Shown here piece by piece: positions 54,708 to 63,305 of a DNA stretch of 64,000 nt. Every line of letters starts with the position of its first letter. The first letter of the stretch is position 1. Source of the stretch: Caldilineaceae bacterium. Lineage in GTDB: Bacteria > Chloroflexota > Anaerolineae > Caldilineales > Caldilineaceae. Location of the stretch: positions 62,001-126,000 of the forward strand of contig JAJDXQ010000020.1 in the NCBI GenBank assembly GCA_022823185.1, in the 5' to 3' direction. Made by a program: the position numbers and the translations under genes. A model generated the notes under the pieces. The model saw nothing but the letters and a program-made list of their open reading frames with translations. It was not told where the DNA came from and searched no databases.

Positions 54708-55712
54708 TTACCTGGCCAATTCGATAACCTTGGCGTAGGCCTCAAGCTGGCGGCCAAGCAGGTCGCCGGAGAGGTTTCCTTTGGCAAAGTTTCGTCTGGC
54801 GATGACGCCATTCCAAAGCAAACCGAGGCGTACAAGAGGACGAAGGAGAACATGGAACCGGCGCGGATAGAGGCGTTTGTGCAGTCTGAAGAAACGGCAG
54901 CGGCTGGCCCATAGCCGCTCGAACGACTGCCAGCGGACCTGGCGGCTGCTACGGCCTTCATAGTGGATAATCCTGGCAGTTGGAACTGCGAAGGTTTCCA
55001 TGGAGGCCTCGCGCATGCGCAGGCACCAGTCCATTTCCTCGCAATACATGAAGTAGCCTTCATCGAGCAGCCCGACCGCGCGGATGCTTTCCCCGCGCGC
55101 CATCATCGCCGCCCCGAGCACAAAGTCGACCTCAAACGGCATGACACCCATCCAGCTGCGGCGCGCATAACGCCCGTTCCAGCGGCTGTTCAGAACCTTG
55201 TTGAGCAGGCGGCTCGCGCCGGGCAACTCCGCCAGCGGCAGGAGATCCAGGGCAACCTGCGCCAGGCCGGGAAAGGCGAAGGCGCCATGCTGCAGACTGC
55301 CGTCCGCGTAGTGCAGACGCGGGCCGCATGCCCCCGCCGATGGGTTATCGCGCATGAACGCGGCCAATTGGGCCAGCCCGTCATCCACGACCTCGGTGTC
55401 TGGGTTGAGAAGGAGGACCAGGTCGGGGCTGGCCGCAGCGCTCCGCTCCCCGTCCGTGTCGAAACCCAGTCGCCGCAATCCAAGATTGTTGGCGCGGGTG
55501 AAGCCAAGATTCTCTGCCGAGGCGATCAGATGCATGTGCGGGAACTCTTTCGCAACCATCTGCGCGCTGCCGTCGCGGCTGGCGTTGTCAATAACGGTTA
55601 CGTCTACCTTCAGCCAGTCCTCGCTCTGCCGGGCAGAGGCAAATACGCTCTGCAAACAGCCTCGCAGAAGCTCGCGCACGTTATAGGAGACGACGATGAC
55701 GGAAAGGCGCAT
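54708..55712 (-). CDS. Glycosyltransferase family 2 (rhamnosyltransferase-like)
   Basis: A 334-residue GT-A enzyme: LSVIVVSYNVRELLRGCLQS, VIDNASRDGSAQMV (~42-55), ENLGFTRANNLGLR and the DxD-equivalent LLLNPDTEVVDDG (~99-111). The GAAMMARGESIRAVGLLDEG and YCEEMDWCLRM (~225-235) blocks are typical of O-antigen and rhamnan transferases. ACAGG precedes ATG. It likely adds a sugar to a surface polysaccharide from a nucleotide sugar. Confidence 0.9.
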   Translation of the reverse strand: MRLSVIVVSYNVRELLRGCLQSVFASARQSEDWLKVDVTVIDNASRDGSAQMVAKEFPHMHLIASAENLGFTRANNLGLRRLGFDTDGERSAAASPDLVLLLNPDTEVVDDGLAQLAAFMRDNPSAGACGPRLHYADGSLQHGAFAFPGLAQVALDLLPLAELPGASRLLNKVLNSRWNGRYARRSWMGVMPFEVDFVLGAAMMARGESIRAVGLLDEGYFMYCEEMDWCLRMREASMETFAVPTARIIHYEGRSSRQVRWQSFERLWASRCRFFRLHKRLYPRRFHVLLRPLVRLGLLWNGVIARRNFAKGNLSGDLLGRQLEAYAKVIELAR

Positions 55713-55760
55713 ACGATTCCTGTGAGGGCGGCGCCGCGTTGAGCATTCAGCGGTCGCTCG

Positions 55761-57080
55761 CTATTCCTCCCCAACATTGACGGTGATGCGGTCGATGAAA
55801 TCGTTGGGATGGCCGTAGGCTTCGTGGATAAGTCCGCCCCACCAGAGAACGTTGCCGCCGGGGGGCCGGCCGTCAAACAGGATGCAGCCGCTGACCTGGC
55901 CCGACTCGCCGGGCATCAGATACCACGCGCTTTCACCTTCAATCTCGAGATATTCCAGGTCCTGCTGGCGGCCAATCGCCCATCTGAAGGGATAGGCATA
56001 CCCCGTCGTGCTGAAATTGAGGCCGAACCGAAACGCGCCCGGCAGCTCAAACCAGTATTTGTCTCTGTTTTCCGGCCTCGAAGCGATGCTGTTGAATGAC
56101 TCGTAGGTGAAATCTTCGGCGAAGTGGTAGTCCTGGCCCGGCCACGGGCCGTTGGTGCGGACGGGAACCTCCCCTTCATTTTTTACGATCGTAGAGAAAC
56201 AGAGCTTCTGCCCAAGCGGCACGCTGACGACCCGGTTGATCTCGTTGACCCAGTCGATCTCGCCCTGGACGACATCCGCGCGCGGCCTGCCCCCCATTTC
56301 AATCGTCAACGGCCGCGTGACTCGAACACGATTGCCGGCAAGGTCATTGGCCTCGCCAACGACCAGGTATTCGCCGTCCGGGGGCGGCTCCGCGTTCAGG
56401 TCGACGCCGCCAAAGTACTTGTAGGTATGGTTCCCAGGTTCTTCTGGTTCGATCGTATTGGGCCCCTCCGCGATATGCACTTTGACGCCGGGCTTTTGGG
56501 GGTCCAGAAGATATACCTGTATGTTTTGGACCTCTTTTGACAGATTGTACGAGATACTCACCCAGTCGTCCCGCAGGCCGTCCAGATTGGGGCGAAATAC
56601 GACCGGCATCACGGCAAAGTTCTCAAGCTGAGGGACTTCAGTGTCGCCGTCCTCCAACGAGATTGCGCCGTCAAGCGCCTCCGAATGTCCGTTGTCGTCG
56701 ACAGCCTCCACGATCCAGCGGTACCGGCCATCAGGCAAGACCCGGCTGAGAACCTCGTTGGTCCCACCTGCAACTTCCTCAATCTCGGGTTCATCCATTA
56801 CACCGCCCCAAAGCACACTGTAGCTGCCCGGAGAACGGCGCCGGTTTTGGCGAAAGAAGTACCTGTCGCCCTCCTCGCCCTCAAAGTAGATGCTGACGTA
56901 TGCGGAGCGGCTCAGGGTATAGCGGATCTCGGTCACATCGGTCTGGCCGTCGGCGTTGGGAGAAATCTGGTCGGGGGACACGGTCACGTCGCTCAAGAGC
57001 GGTCCGAAACTCACGTCCAGACGCCCGCATCCGGCAATGAAAAAGGCCAGCGCGACAGTGTAGAGGACGTTCAGATTCAT
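55761..57080 (-). CDS. Surface lipoprotein with FlgD-Ig-like domains
   Basis: A 439-residue lipoprotein: signal LYTVALAFFIAGC ends in a lipobox at Cys ~18. Two beta-sandwich domains with the SPNADGQTD and FRPNLDGLRDD calcium-loop motif (typical of FlgD Ig-like and related repeats) come first. An uncharacterised beta-rich C-terminal half contains FSTIVKNEGEVPVR and SGQVSGCILFDGRP, which looks like a DUF11/CARDB-type immunoglobulin domain. ATG 57080 was chosen to give a proper signal; the ORF is open to 57143, inside the preceding gene. Its position between sugar genes suggests an envelope role. Confidence 0.78.
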   Translation of the reverse strand: MNLNVLYTVALAFFIAGCGRLDVSFGPLLSDVTVSPDQISPNADGQTDVTEIRYTLSRSAYVSIYFEGEEGDRYFFRQNRRRSPGSYSVLWGGVMDEPEIEEVAGGTNEVLSRVLPDGRYRWIVEAVDDNGHSEALDGAISLEDGDTEVPQLENFAVMPVVFRPNLDGLRDDWVSISYNLSKEVQNIQVYLLDPQKPGVKVHIAEGPNTIEPEEPGNHTYKYFGGVDLNAEPPPDGEYLVVGEANDLAGNRVRVTRPLTIEMGGRPRADVVQGEIDWVNEINRVVSVPLGQKLCFSTIVKNEGEVPVRTNGPWPGQDYHFAEDFTYESFNSIASRPENRDKYWFELPGAFRFGLNFSTTGYAYPFRWAIGRQQDLEYLEIEGESAWYLMPGESGQVSGCILFDGRPPGGNVLWWGGLIHEAYGHPNDFIDRITVNVGEE

Positions 57081-57111
57081 CGCTAGGATGGACCGGCCCC
57101 TGAAGGCGAAA

Positions 57112-58389
57112 CTATGCAAGCGCATCAAGCACCTTTGTGACACCGTCGACGGTTTCCTCTACGTCTGTATTGCTCATGTAGGGGTCCACATTCAGCACGA
57201 CCGCCCGCCCCAGAATGTCGAGAGAACGGGGGCACATCTCCGGCGCATAGCAGATGTCCCTTTTCGCCCAGCGCCAGGGTCCCCCGCCCTCAGTCCACGA
57301 GCGTTTGGTCAGGACGGGAAGCCAGTGCGCGTAGACATGGATGTCGCGCCGGTCAGGCTGGTAAAGAACGCCAGCGGCTATGTTTTCCGCGTTCAAGGCC
57401 TCCGCAGCCGCGCGTGCCTTGGCGGGCGAATCCAGGAACATGGCCAGGGCAATCCCGCTGTCGCCGGCAGGGTCCGGAATGTCCCGAAACGTGACACCTC
57501 TGTCTGCTGCGCTTGGCTGGATCCCGGCGAGCAGCATCTCCTTCCTGGCGCGGGCGGCGTCTACGAAGCCCTGCAGCCGTCCCAACTGTACCAGACCGAT
57601 TGCTGCCGGCATTTCCGACATTCGAAAGTTGGCGCCCCACAGCACCGCCTCATCCTCCAGCTGCAGCCGGTGAAAGGCGGCCACATCGTGAAACATGAAG
57701 GCCCGCTGCCAGATGTCCTGGTCATTGGTGGCGACCATGCCGCCCTCGCCGGTGGTGATGATCTTGCTGAACTGCAGGCTGAAACAGCCCACGTCGCCGA
57801 TGGAGCCGAGCCTCCTGCCCCCGAAGCTGGCCCCGTTGCCCTGGGCGCAATCTTCAATCACCCGAAGCCCGCGGCGCTGCGCGATGTCCAGAATGGCATC
57901 CATCCGCGCCGGCGCGCCCCGCATATGCACCGGCATGATTGCCTTTGTGTGCGGGCTGATCTTTCGCTCCGCATCGACCGGGTCGAGAGTCAGCGACTCG
58001 TCAATTTCGGCGATCACAGGGATGCCGCCGACCGCCATCACCGCGGTGGCAGACGCCATCCAGGTGTAGGCGGGCAGAATCACCTCGTCGCCAGGGCCGA
58101 CGCCGATTCCCTGCAGCCCGCAGATCAACGCGGCTGTGCCGGACGTAACCGCCAGAGCGTGGGCCGCGCCGAGCGATTTCGCGAAGGCTCGCTCGAAGCG
58201 GTCCGCCTTCGACTCGCCCTCTTCCGGACCGGAGAAACGAAAAAGCCGTTTGGCGCGCAATACGTCGAGTACAGCCTGCTCTTCCGCCTCGTCGAGGGCT
58301 TTGCCGCCGGGGGCCATGTACGGATCCATGCGGCTGCGGGCAGGCGTTCCTCCGTTGATTGCAAGCAGTGAATCGGTTTTGACTGTCAT
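57112..58389 (-). CDS. DegT/DnrJ/EryC1/StrS aminotransferase
   Basis: A 425-residue PLP enzyme that usually makes amino-sugars on nucleotide carriers. LAVTSGTAALICGLQGIGVG, DEVILPAYTWMASATAV and RVIEDCAQGNGASFGGRRLG (~198-217) are typical; the lysine lies in SLQFSKIITTGEGG. ATG 58389 has AGGAGGAAGA well placed and removes a 33-residue unsupported extension. It heads the operon toward the lipoprotein and two GT2 enzymes, which fits synthesis of an amino-sugar-containing surface glycan. Confidence 0.9.
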   Translation of the reverse strand: MTVKTDSLLAINGGTPARSRMDPYMAPGGKALDEAEEQAVLDVLRAKRLFRFSGPEEGESKADRFERAFAKSLGAAHALAVTSGTAALICGLQGIGVGPGDEVILPAYTWMASATAVMAVGGIPVIAEIDESLTLDPVDAERKISPHTKAIMPVHMRGAPARMDAILDIAQRRGLRVIEDCAQGNGASFGGRRLGSIGDVGCFSLQFSKIITTGEGGMVATNDQDIWQRAFMFHDVAAFHRLQLEDEAVLWGANFRMSEMPAAIGLVQLGRLQGFVDAARARKEMLLAGIQPSAADRGVTFRDIPDPAGDSGIALAMFLDSPAKARAAAEALNAENIAAGVLYQPDRRDIHVYAHWLPVLTKRSWTEGGGPWRWAKRDICYAPEMCPRSLDILGRAVVLNVDPYMSNTDVEETVDGVTKVLDALA

Positions 58390-58827
58390 TCCTCTTCCTC
58401 CTGTCCGGAACGGCGGCGCGAGCGATCCAGCATCGGGCGGGGCGCGTGAAACACCGCCTAGCCCGCAAATGCGGGGCCCCGCTGGCAACTGGGATCAGTA
58501 TAACATAGGCCCATGCGGTTGGCGGGCTGCATGAGTCGTGTTCAACGACCACGAGGGGATTTTTTCGAATCGTGCCACGAAAAGCCAATGATTGTGGGTC
58601 TTTGACAGATTGCAAGTCTTGATTTAGAGTCCCCGAGTAATGCGGGACCAATACACCGCTACACTTCCTGAATTTGCTCTTCGAAACATGGCCTCAGGTC
58701 TTGGACCACTCCCCAGTGTGGATGGTCGTTGCCTGGGACTTAGAATCACAGGCTTTCATAGTCCAACGACAAAACGACTCAGAGACTCAACGACAAAGCG
58801 AGAGAGAGAAGGAAAGGCATCTGAGAG
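58390..58827. other. Intergenic region at a composition change
   Basis: No accepted gene. Short ORFs at 58640 and 58674 have no family resemblance. Going rightward the sequence becomes less GC-rich from about 58540. A consensus promoter lies at 58602-58630. The stretch AAACGACTCAGAGACTCAACGACAAAGCGAGAGAG before hicB is purine-rich. Confidence 0.4.
58602..58630 (+). promoter_or_regulatory. Sigma70-type promoter upstream of hicBA
   Basis: TTGACA (58602-58607) and TAGAGT (58625-58630) have a 17-base spacer. It would give a ~190-base leader before hicB. Confidence 0.6.
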
Positions 58828-59187
58828 ATGGAAACAACGATGTGGAAACTCGAATGCTCGATTTGGCGTGAGGATGATTGGTATGTATCAGAATGCAAGG
58901 AACTAGAGATAGCAAGTCAGGGAAGGACATTGAAAGAGGCGCAGGATAATCTTCAAGAAGCGATAACGCTGTTTCTTGAGTCTGCATCCTTTACAGAGGT
59001 AATGAGCTATCTCAGCCGTCTCGATTCAGATACACCTGCCAAGAGTCAGCGAAACTTAGAGGTTCAGTTCACGCCCATTGATCAGAGAGCCCACACAACC
59101 TTTGGTGAGGTTACTCTGGCTTATGCCCAGATTAGGTCCGATGTCATCGCGCAGGATTCTCCGAATCCTCAGAGAACACGGTTTTGA
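58828..59187 (+). CDS. hicB: HicB-like antitoxin
   Basis: A 119-residue protein whose first ~50 residues are the HicB partial RNase-H fold: MWKLECSIWREDDWYVSECKEL, followed by EIASQGRTLKEAQDNLQEAI. It neutralises the HicA RNase and usually represses its own operon. The C-terminal third lacks a recognisable ribbon-helix-helix or HTH and overlaps hicA by 65 bases, so regulation may differ or the antitoxin may be a short form. A start at the second ATG (58840, MWKLEC) is equally possible. Confidence 0.75.
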   Translation: METTMWKLECSIWREDDWYVSECKELEIASQGRTLKEAQDNLQEAITLFLESASFTEVMSYLSRLDSDTPAKSQRNLEVQFTPIDQRAHTTFGEVTLAYAQIRSDVIAQDSPNPQRTRF

Positions 59188-59356
59188 AAAAGACAGGCAG
59201 TCCGGCAGCCACATCGTAATGCAATCTCGCATCAGAGATGAAATCGGCCGAATGACTACCATAACGGTGGTCGTGCCTGATGAGACAGAAGTCCCCGTAG
59301 GAACGCTAAGAAACATAATCAAACATTCCGGTCTTGATCGCAGCTACTTTGAGTAG
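59123..59356 (+). CDS. hicA: HicA-like toxin (mRNA interferase)
   Basis: A 77-residue HicA: MPRLGPMSSRRILRILREHG, then the RNA-cleaving His30 in QSGSHIVMQ and the closing VPVGTLRNIIKHSGLD. It is a dsRNA-binding-like fold RNase that cuts mRNA when the antitoxin is lost. It is longer in its middle (RIRDEIGRMTTITVVV) but complete. The start overlaps the end of hicB in another frame. The order antitoxin then toxin is the less common one for this family. Confidence 0.82.
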   Translation: MPRLGPMSSRRILRILREHGFEKDRQSGSHIVMQSRIRDEIGRMTTITVVVPDETEVPVGTLRNIIKHSGLDRSYFE

Positions 59357-59602
59357 CTAAGACCCGAATTTGGCTTGTGTTCAATTCGAAACTCTCCTGA
59401 CTTTATTGACCTGCCCCCTTGGCGGTGAAACAGGAAGTAGGGTTGTCACCGCAACAGCACGCACAACTCTGCTGAAGGTCACCCAACAGAGGGGCGCGAA
59501 GACGCGCCAAATACCTTATCTGGCCTTGACGACCAAGAGCAAAGAGTCGTGCTGTTGTGGTGCTGTCTCCTTAACAGACTTGTGTTATAGTGGCAATGAC
59601 CC

Positions 59603-59998
59603 ATGAACAATTCGGTTTGCCAAATATCCCCAAGGAGTTCCGCGGAGGAAGAACGGGCACGAGAAAGGTTTGAGAGGATAGAGTCAAATCTGGAACTGTT
59701 GACTCAGGCAAAGCCGGATAACCATGAGTTAGAAGAAGAACGTCGGAGGCGTTGGGAAGAGGAGCAAAGCAAAAATCTGGTGGAGCTGAAAACATGGACA
59801 AGACTCGTTGGGGTATTTTGGGCACCGGGCGCATTGCCGGCGATTTTGCCACCGGGCTCGCCGCCGAGGAGGATGCCACGGTCGTCGCGGTCGGGTCGCG
59901 GACGCAGGACACCGCGGACAGATTCGCTGATCGATTCGGCATCCCGAACCGGCATCCGACCTACGACGCCCTGGCTGCCGACCCCGAAGTCGACATAA
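59603..59998 (+). pseudogene. Truncated coiled-coil ORF at a junction
   Basis: The ORF encodes 131 residues, but only the first ~70 look like real protein: a highly charged helix (AEEERARERFERIESNLELL and ELEEERRRRWEEEQ), then VELKTWTRLVGVFW. From about 59800 it overlaps the start of the oxidoreductase gene, and its residues become a Pro/Arg/Ser-rich shadow. The composition also shifts to GC-rich there. It is best read as the 5' end of a gene cut off at a recombination junction. An extended -10, TGT-TATAGT (59582-59590), sits before its ATG. Confidence 0.4.
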
Positions 59999-60774
59999 TC
60001 TACATCGCCACCCCGCACCCCCTGCACAGGGAAAACACGATTGCCTGCCTGCAGGCAGGCAAAGCGGTGCTTTGCGAGAAACCGTTCGCCATCAACGCCG
60101 CCGAGGCCCAGGAGATGATCGACTGCGCCCGCGCGAACGGGGTTTTCCTGATGGAGGCGATGTGGACGCGATTTCTGCCGCATATTCGCGAAATGGCCCG
60201 CCGCATCCAGGAGGGCCAGATCGGCGACATCAGACTGATTCAGGCAGATTTCTGCTATCGCGCCCCAATGAATCCAGCGTTGCGCGCCTTTGATCCGAAG
60301 CTTGGCGGAGGGGCCCTGCTCGACATAGGGGTATACCCGATTTCGCTGGTCCATCACCTGCTGGGCGAACCTGCCAGGACTGCTTCGCTGGCGCACCTGG
60401 GCGAAACAGGCGTTGACGAACTCGCCGGCATGCTGTTCCAATACGAGGACGGCGCGCTCGCGGTGATGGCGACCGCGGTCAGGGCCAACTCGCCTGATTC
60501 ACTGCTGATCAGCGGCACGCAAGGGGAGATTCGCGCCGAGAGCCGCTGGTGGGCGCCATCGGGGTTCACGATCACGCGTGACGGCCGCGAGCCGGAAACA
60601 GTGCATCCCGATATAGTGGGCAACGGCTGGAACTACCAGGCCGTCGAATGCGGCCGCAGTCTGCGCGCAGGCCGGACGGAACACGAGCTGATGCCCCTGG
60701 ACGAGTCGCTGGCGATCATGCGCCTGATGGATGGACTTCGAGCGGAGTGGGGCCTGCGCTACCCGATGGAGTAA
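59794..60774 (+). CDS. Gfo/Idh/MocA family oxidoreductase
   Basis: A 326-residue dehydrogenase: WGILGTGRIAGDFATGL at the start, DIIYIATPHPLHRENT, GKAVLCEKPFAINAAEA with the catalytic Lys (~89-94) and FLMEAMWTRFLPHI, which is characteristic of the dimeric-dihydrodiol/glucose-fructose oxidoreductase-like branch. The second domain has LGGGALLDIGVYPISLVHHLLG. ATG 59794 is supported by the Rossmann start; the ORF continues upstream to 59752. It converges with the isomerase on the other strand. Confidence 0.9.
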   Translation: MDKTRWGILGTGRIAGDFATGLAAEEDATVVAVGSRTQDTADRFADRFGIPNRHPTYDALAADPEVDIIYIATPHPLHRENTIACLQAGKAVLCEKPFAINAAEAQEMIDCARANGVFLMEAMWTRFLPHIREMARRIQEGQIGDIRLIQADFCYRAPMNPALRAFDPKLGGGALLDIGVYPISLVHHLLGEPARTASLAHLGETGVDELAGMLFQYEDGALAVMATAVRANSPDSLLISGTQGEIRAESRWWAPSGFTITRDGREPETVHPDIVGNGWNYQAVECGRSLRAGRTEHELMPLDESLAIMRLMDGLRAEWGLRYPME

Positions 60775-60826
60775 GGCCAGGATGGGCGCGCGACCGCCAG
60801 GCCAGGTTGTCTACCGAGGCTGCTTT

Positions 60827-61678
60827 TCAGTCCTGTCCCGCCGCCTGCCGGCACCACTCCAAGCTTCCCCGCAGCAGCTCAACAATTCGGCTGTCCGGCG
60901 CCCCTGCCTCCAGGGCGTCGGGATGCAGTTCCAATGAGACCGAGTAGGCGTATCCGTCGGCGGCCATTTGGGCCAGAAGGGTGTCCAGGCGCAGACGGCC
61001 GTCTTCAGGTCGGCGGTGTTCGCTGCCGTCATAGTTGCTGAGATGCACATGCTTGACCCGCCGCCCCCAGCGGCTGTAGGCCTCGACGGGGTCCAAACCC
61101 CACGTTCCCAAATGGGTCGTATCCAAGGTGATGTGCGGGAAACGCGTGATGTCGTCAAGCGTTGCGCGGCTGCGCGCATTCCAGTGGGCAGGATTGACGC
61201 GCATGTTCAGAATACGCATGGCGGGCAGGTTTTCTATGCATAACAGAGCTTCGGTCGAGTCCTGAAGCGCTACATAGCTCTCGTTGATCCAGTTCACGTA
61301 CCGGCGGTTCTGGGTGTCGAAGGGGTTGGGCAGCAGCAGGCCGCTTCCGGCAGTCTGCAGAAAGGCAACGCCGATGCGCGTGGGCAGGTGATGGATAACC
61401 ACCTGCGATCCCAACTCACTTGCCAGCCGGGCCGTGCGGGCGACGGCGCCATACTCCGATTCGCCCCACCCCACGCAGTTGCGGCTGAACGGGCTGTGGA
61501 GCGCGGGAATGGGCAGCGCATGTCTTTCGATCAGCTGCTGCAAATAGTCGGATTGGCGTGTGTCCCAGCGATGATCGATCAGCAGTTCCATGCCGTCGAA
61601 ACCGGCTTCGGCCGCCAGCGCAAAGACGCGGTCGATACTGTAGCTGTAGAGTGAACCGGTGGACAGGATGAAACGCAT
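60827..61678 (-). CDS. Sugar phosphate isomerase/epimerase family protein
   Basis: A 283-residue TIM barrel: MRFILSTGSLYSYSIDRVFALA, GFDGMELLIDHRW, VVIHHLP (~94-100), ALLCIENLPAM (~144-154), HITLDTTHLGTWGLDP (~183-198), VKHVHLSNYDG and VSLELHPDAL. Glu, Asp and His at the strand ends fit a metal site. GGAGAAAC precedes ATG. It resembles the isomerase at 28903 only in fold. It probably interconverts a keto-sugar or its derivative. Confidence 0.85.
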   Translation of the reverse strand: MRFILSTGSLYSYSIDRVFALAAEAGFDGMELLIDHRWDTRQSDYLQQLIERHALPIPALHSPFSRNCVGWGESEYGAVARTARLASELGSQVVIHHLPTRIGVAFLQTAGSGLLLPNPFDTQNRRYVNWINESYVALQDSTEALLCIENLPAMRILNMRVNPAHWNARSRATLDDITRFPHITLDTTHLGTWGLDPVEAYSRWGRRVKHVHLSNYDGSEHRRPEDGRLRLDTLLAQMAADGYAYSVSLELHPDALEAGAPDSRIVELLRGSLEWCRQAAGQD

Positions 61679-61752
61679 ATCAGTTTCTCCGGACAGATCC
61701 GTTCAGCAATTCTCGCCGTCGAGTCCGTTGTCTAGTAGCGGTTCAGGTCGCG

Positions 61753-62598
61753 TCAGCCAGAAAATGTCCGCGCCGCAAACTGCTTGAAGGAAGTTGGACG
61801 CCGACCCAACAGCCAGCCAAGCACATTGCCGTTCCCGACCAGGCCGTGACGATCGTAGTAGCGGAACATGGCAGTGAGGGACCGGATCGACTCGCGGGTG
61901 ATTCCCGCTGCAGCCGCGGCAGACTCCCATTCGTCGAGAGGCGTTTGAACTGCCTCAACTTTCCTCCCAATGCGGTCGGCCAGTGTCTTCGCCATCTCCT
62001 CCGATGACAGATTGGCCGGCCCGGACAGCTCGTAGATGGCGCCCGCGTGGCCCTCTTCAGTGAGAATCCGTGCAGCGGCCAGCGCCACGTCCGCCAAGTC
62101 GACCAGCGCGAAGCGGGACCCTACGCTGTAGGGCACGGGGTAGATGCCTCCTGATTCGATCTGTTGCCGGTAGGCAAGGATATTCTGCATATATGCGCAA
62201 GGCTGCAGAATCGTGAAAGGCAGGCCGCTGCGGAAGATCTCCTCCTCCACGCGCAGCTTCTGCCAGTGGTGCGGCATCTCTTCCGTCTGGGGGTGGAGAA
62301 CGGAATGGTACACGAAGCGCTTGACGCCGCCCCGGTGCGCGGCCTGGATCGCCATCCTGGCGATCTGAAGCTCTCGCGGGTACATGTTGGGGCAGATGAG
62401 GTAGAGGGCTTCGATGCCGCGGCACGCCTCCCGCCACAGGCTGGAATCTTCCAGGTCCCCCACTACGGTTGTCGCCGCCATCACATCCTGGGCCTGTTCA
62501 GGGCGGCGCAGCCAGGCGCGCGCAGGCCGGTCGGCTTTCGCAAGGGCGCCAAGCACGGCCTTGCCTGTCTTGCCGGCGGCGCCGGTCACCAGGATCAT
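61753..62598 (-). CDS. NmrA-like NAD(P)-binding protein
   Basis: A 281-residue atypical SDR: MILVTGAAGKTGKAVLGAL (glycine-rich loop), then ARAWLRRPEQAQDV, VVGDLEDSSLWREA, RFVYHSVLHP (~93-102), GLPFTILQPCAYMQNIL and YELSGPANLSSEEMA. The Tyr-x-x-x-Lys catalytic pair is absent, as in NmrA/HSCARG-type redox sensors and some quinone reductases. It overlaps the upstream Uma2 gene by ATGA. Confidence 0.87.
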   Translation of the reverse strand: MILVTGAAGKTGKAVLGALAKADRPARAWLRRPEQAQDVMAATTVVGDLEDSSLWREACRGIEALYLICPNMYPRELQIARMAIQAAHRGGVKRFVYHSVLHPQTEEMPHHWQKLRVEEEIFRSGLPFTILQPCAYMQNILAYRQQIESGGIYPVPYSVGSRFALVDLADVALAAARILTEEGHAGAIYELSGPANLSSEEMAKTLADRIGRKVEAVQTPLDEWESAAAAAGITRESIRSLTAMFRYYDRHGLVGNGNVLGWLLGRRPTSFKQFAARTFSG

Positions 62599-63203
62599 GC
62601 CGGATTCATCTCGTCAACGGGAACTGCGAAGCCGTCCAAGACCTCTGAACGGGCGGTTTCCCCACGGTTCCGCAGCCCGAGCGACGCGTACCTTCCACTG
62701 CGCAAGACATGGATTTCGGCAGTCTGTCCATGGGGATTGATGATCCAGTATTCGGGCACGCCGGCTTCGGCGTAGAGTTCGTACTTCAAGCTGCGGTCAT
62801 GCGCAGGGTTGGATGGCGACAGCGCCTCGATTGCCAGATCGGGCGCCCCTTCGATGCAGGTCTCTCCGACGATCTCCATTCTTTCCTGGCGAACGAAAAG
62901 AATGTCCGGCTGAACGGGGTCACCCAGTTTTCCGGGGAGTATGACATCAATCGGGGCCACATAGGCAGTTCCCAAAGCAGACTCTTCGAGGAAATCTTCC
63001 AGGAAGAATGCAAGACGGGTTATGACTCGCTGGTGCAGAGGGCGGGGCGCCGCTGACATGTAGAGTTCTCCCCGAATGACTTCGTAGCGTATGCCATCGT
63101 CTGGGAGAAGGGCATAGTCGTCATACGTCCACTTTCCCTGCGCCGGCGCATGCGCGGACTGCGTGGCGTATGTGACAGTCGCGGATTCCCGCGCTCTACG
63201 CAC
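62595..63203 (-). CDS. Uma2 family protein (DUF820, PD-(D/E)XK fold)
   Basis: A 202-residue protein of the Uma2 family, abundant in cyanobacteria and Chloroflexota. YALLPDDGIRYEVIRGELYM (~31-50), VQPDILFVRQER (Asp of the nuclease-like site, ~97), APDLAIEALSPSNPAHDRSLK (Glu near 123 and Lys) and YAEAGVPEYWIINP are all present, so the predicted nuclease site is intact. GTG 63203 follows AGGAG at 7 bases. The biological role of the family is unknown. Confidence 0.87.
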   Translation of the reverse strand: MRRARESATVTYATQSAHAPAQGKWTYDDYALLPDDGIRYEVIRGELYMSAAPRPLHQRVITRLAFFLEDFLEESALGTAYVAPIDVILPGKLGDPVQPDILFVRQERMEIVGETCIEGAPDLAIEALSPSNPAHDRSLKYELYAEAGVPEYWIINPHGQTAEIHVLRSGRYASLGLRNRGETARSEVLDGFAVPVDEMNPA

Positions 63204-63305
63204 TTTGCGTCTCCTGTTTCAACTGCGGACAAGCAAAGACAGTGGCCGGCGACCATTTCGTGCGCCGGCCACTGACGGCCTGCCGATATCCGTCTGACCT
63301 AACGG

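Noticed and set aside
58640..58906. Short ORFs at 58640 and 58674 before hicB
   Set aside because: They overlap in different frames, have biased composition from the purine-rich stretch, and have no recognisable motif.
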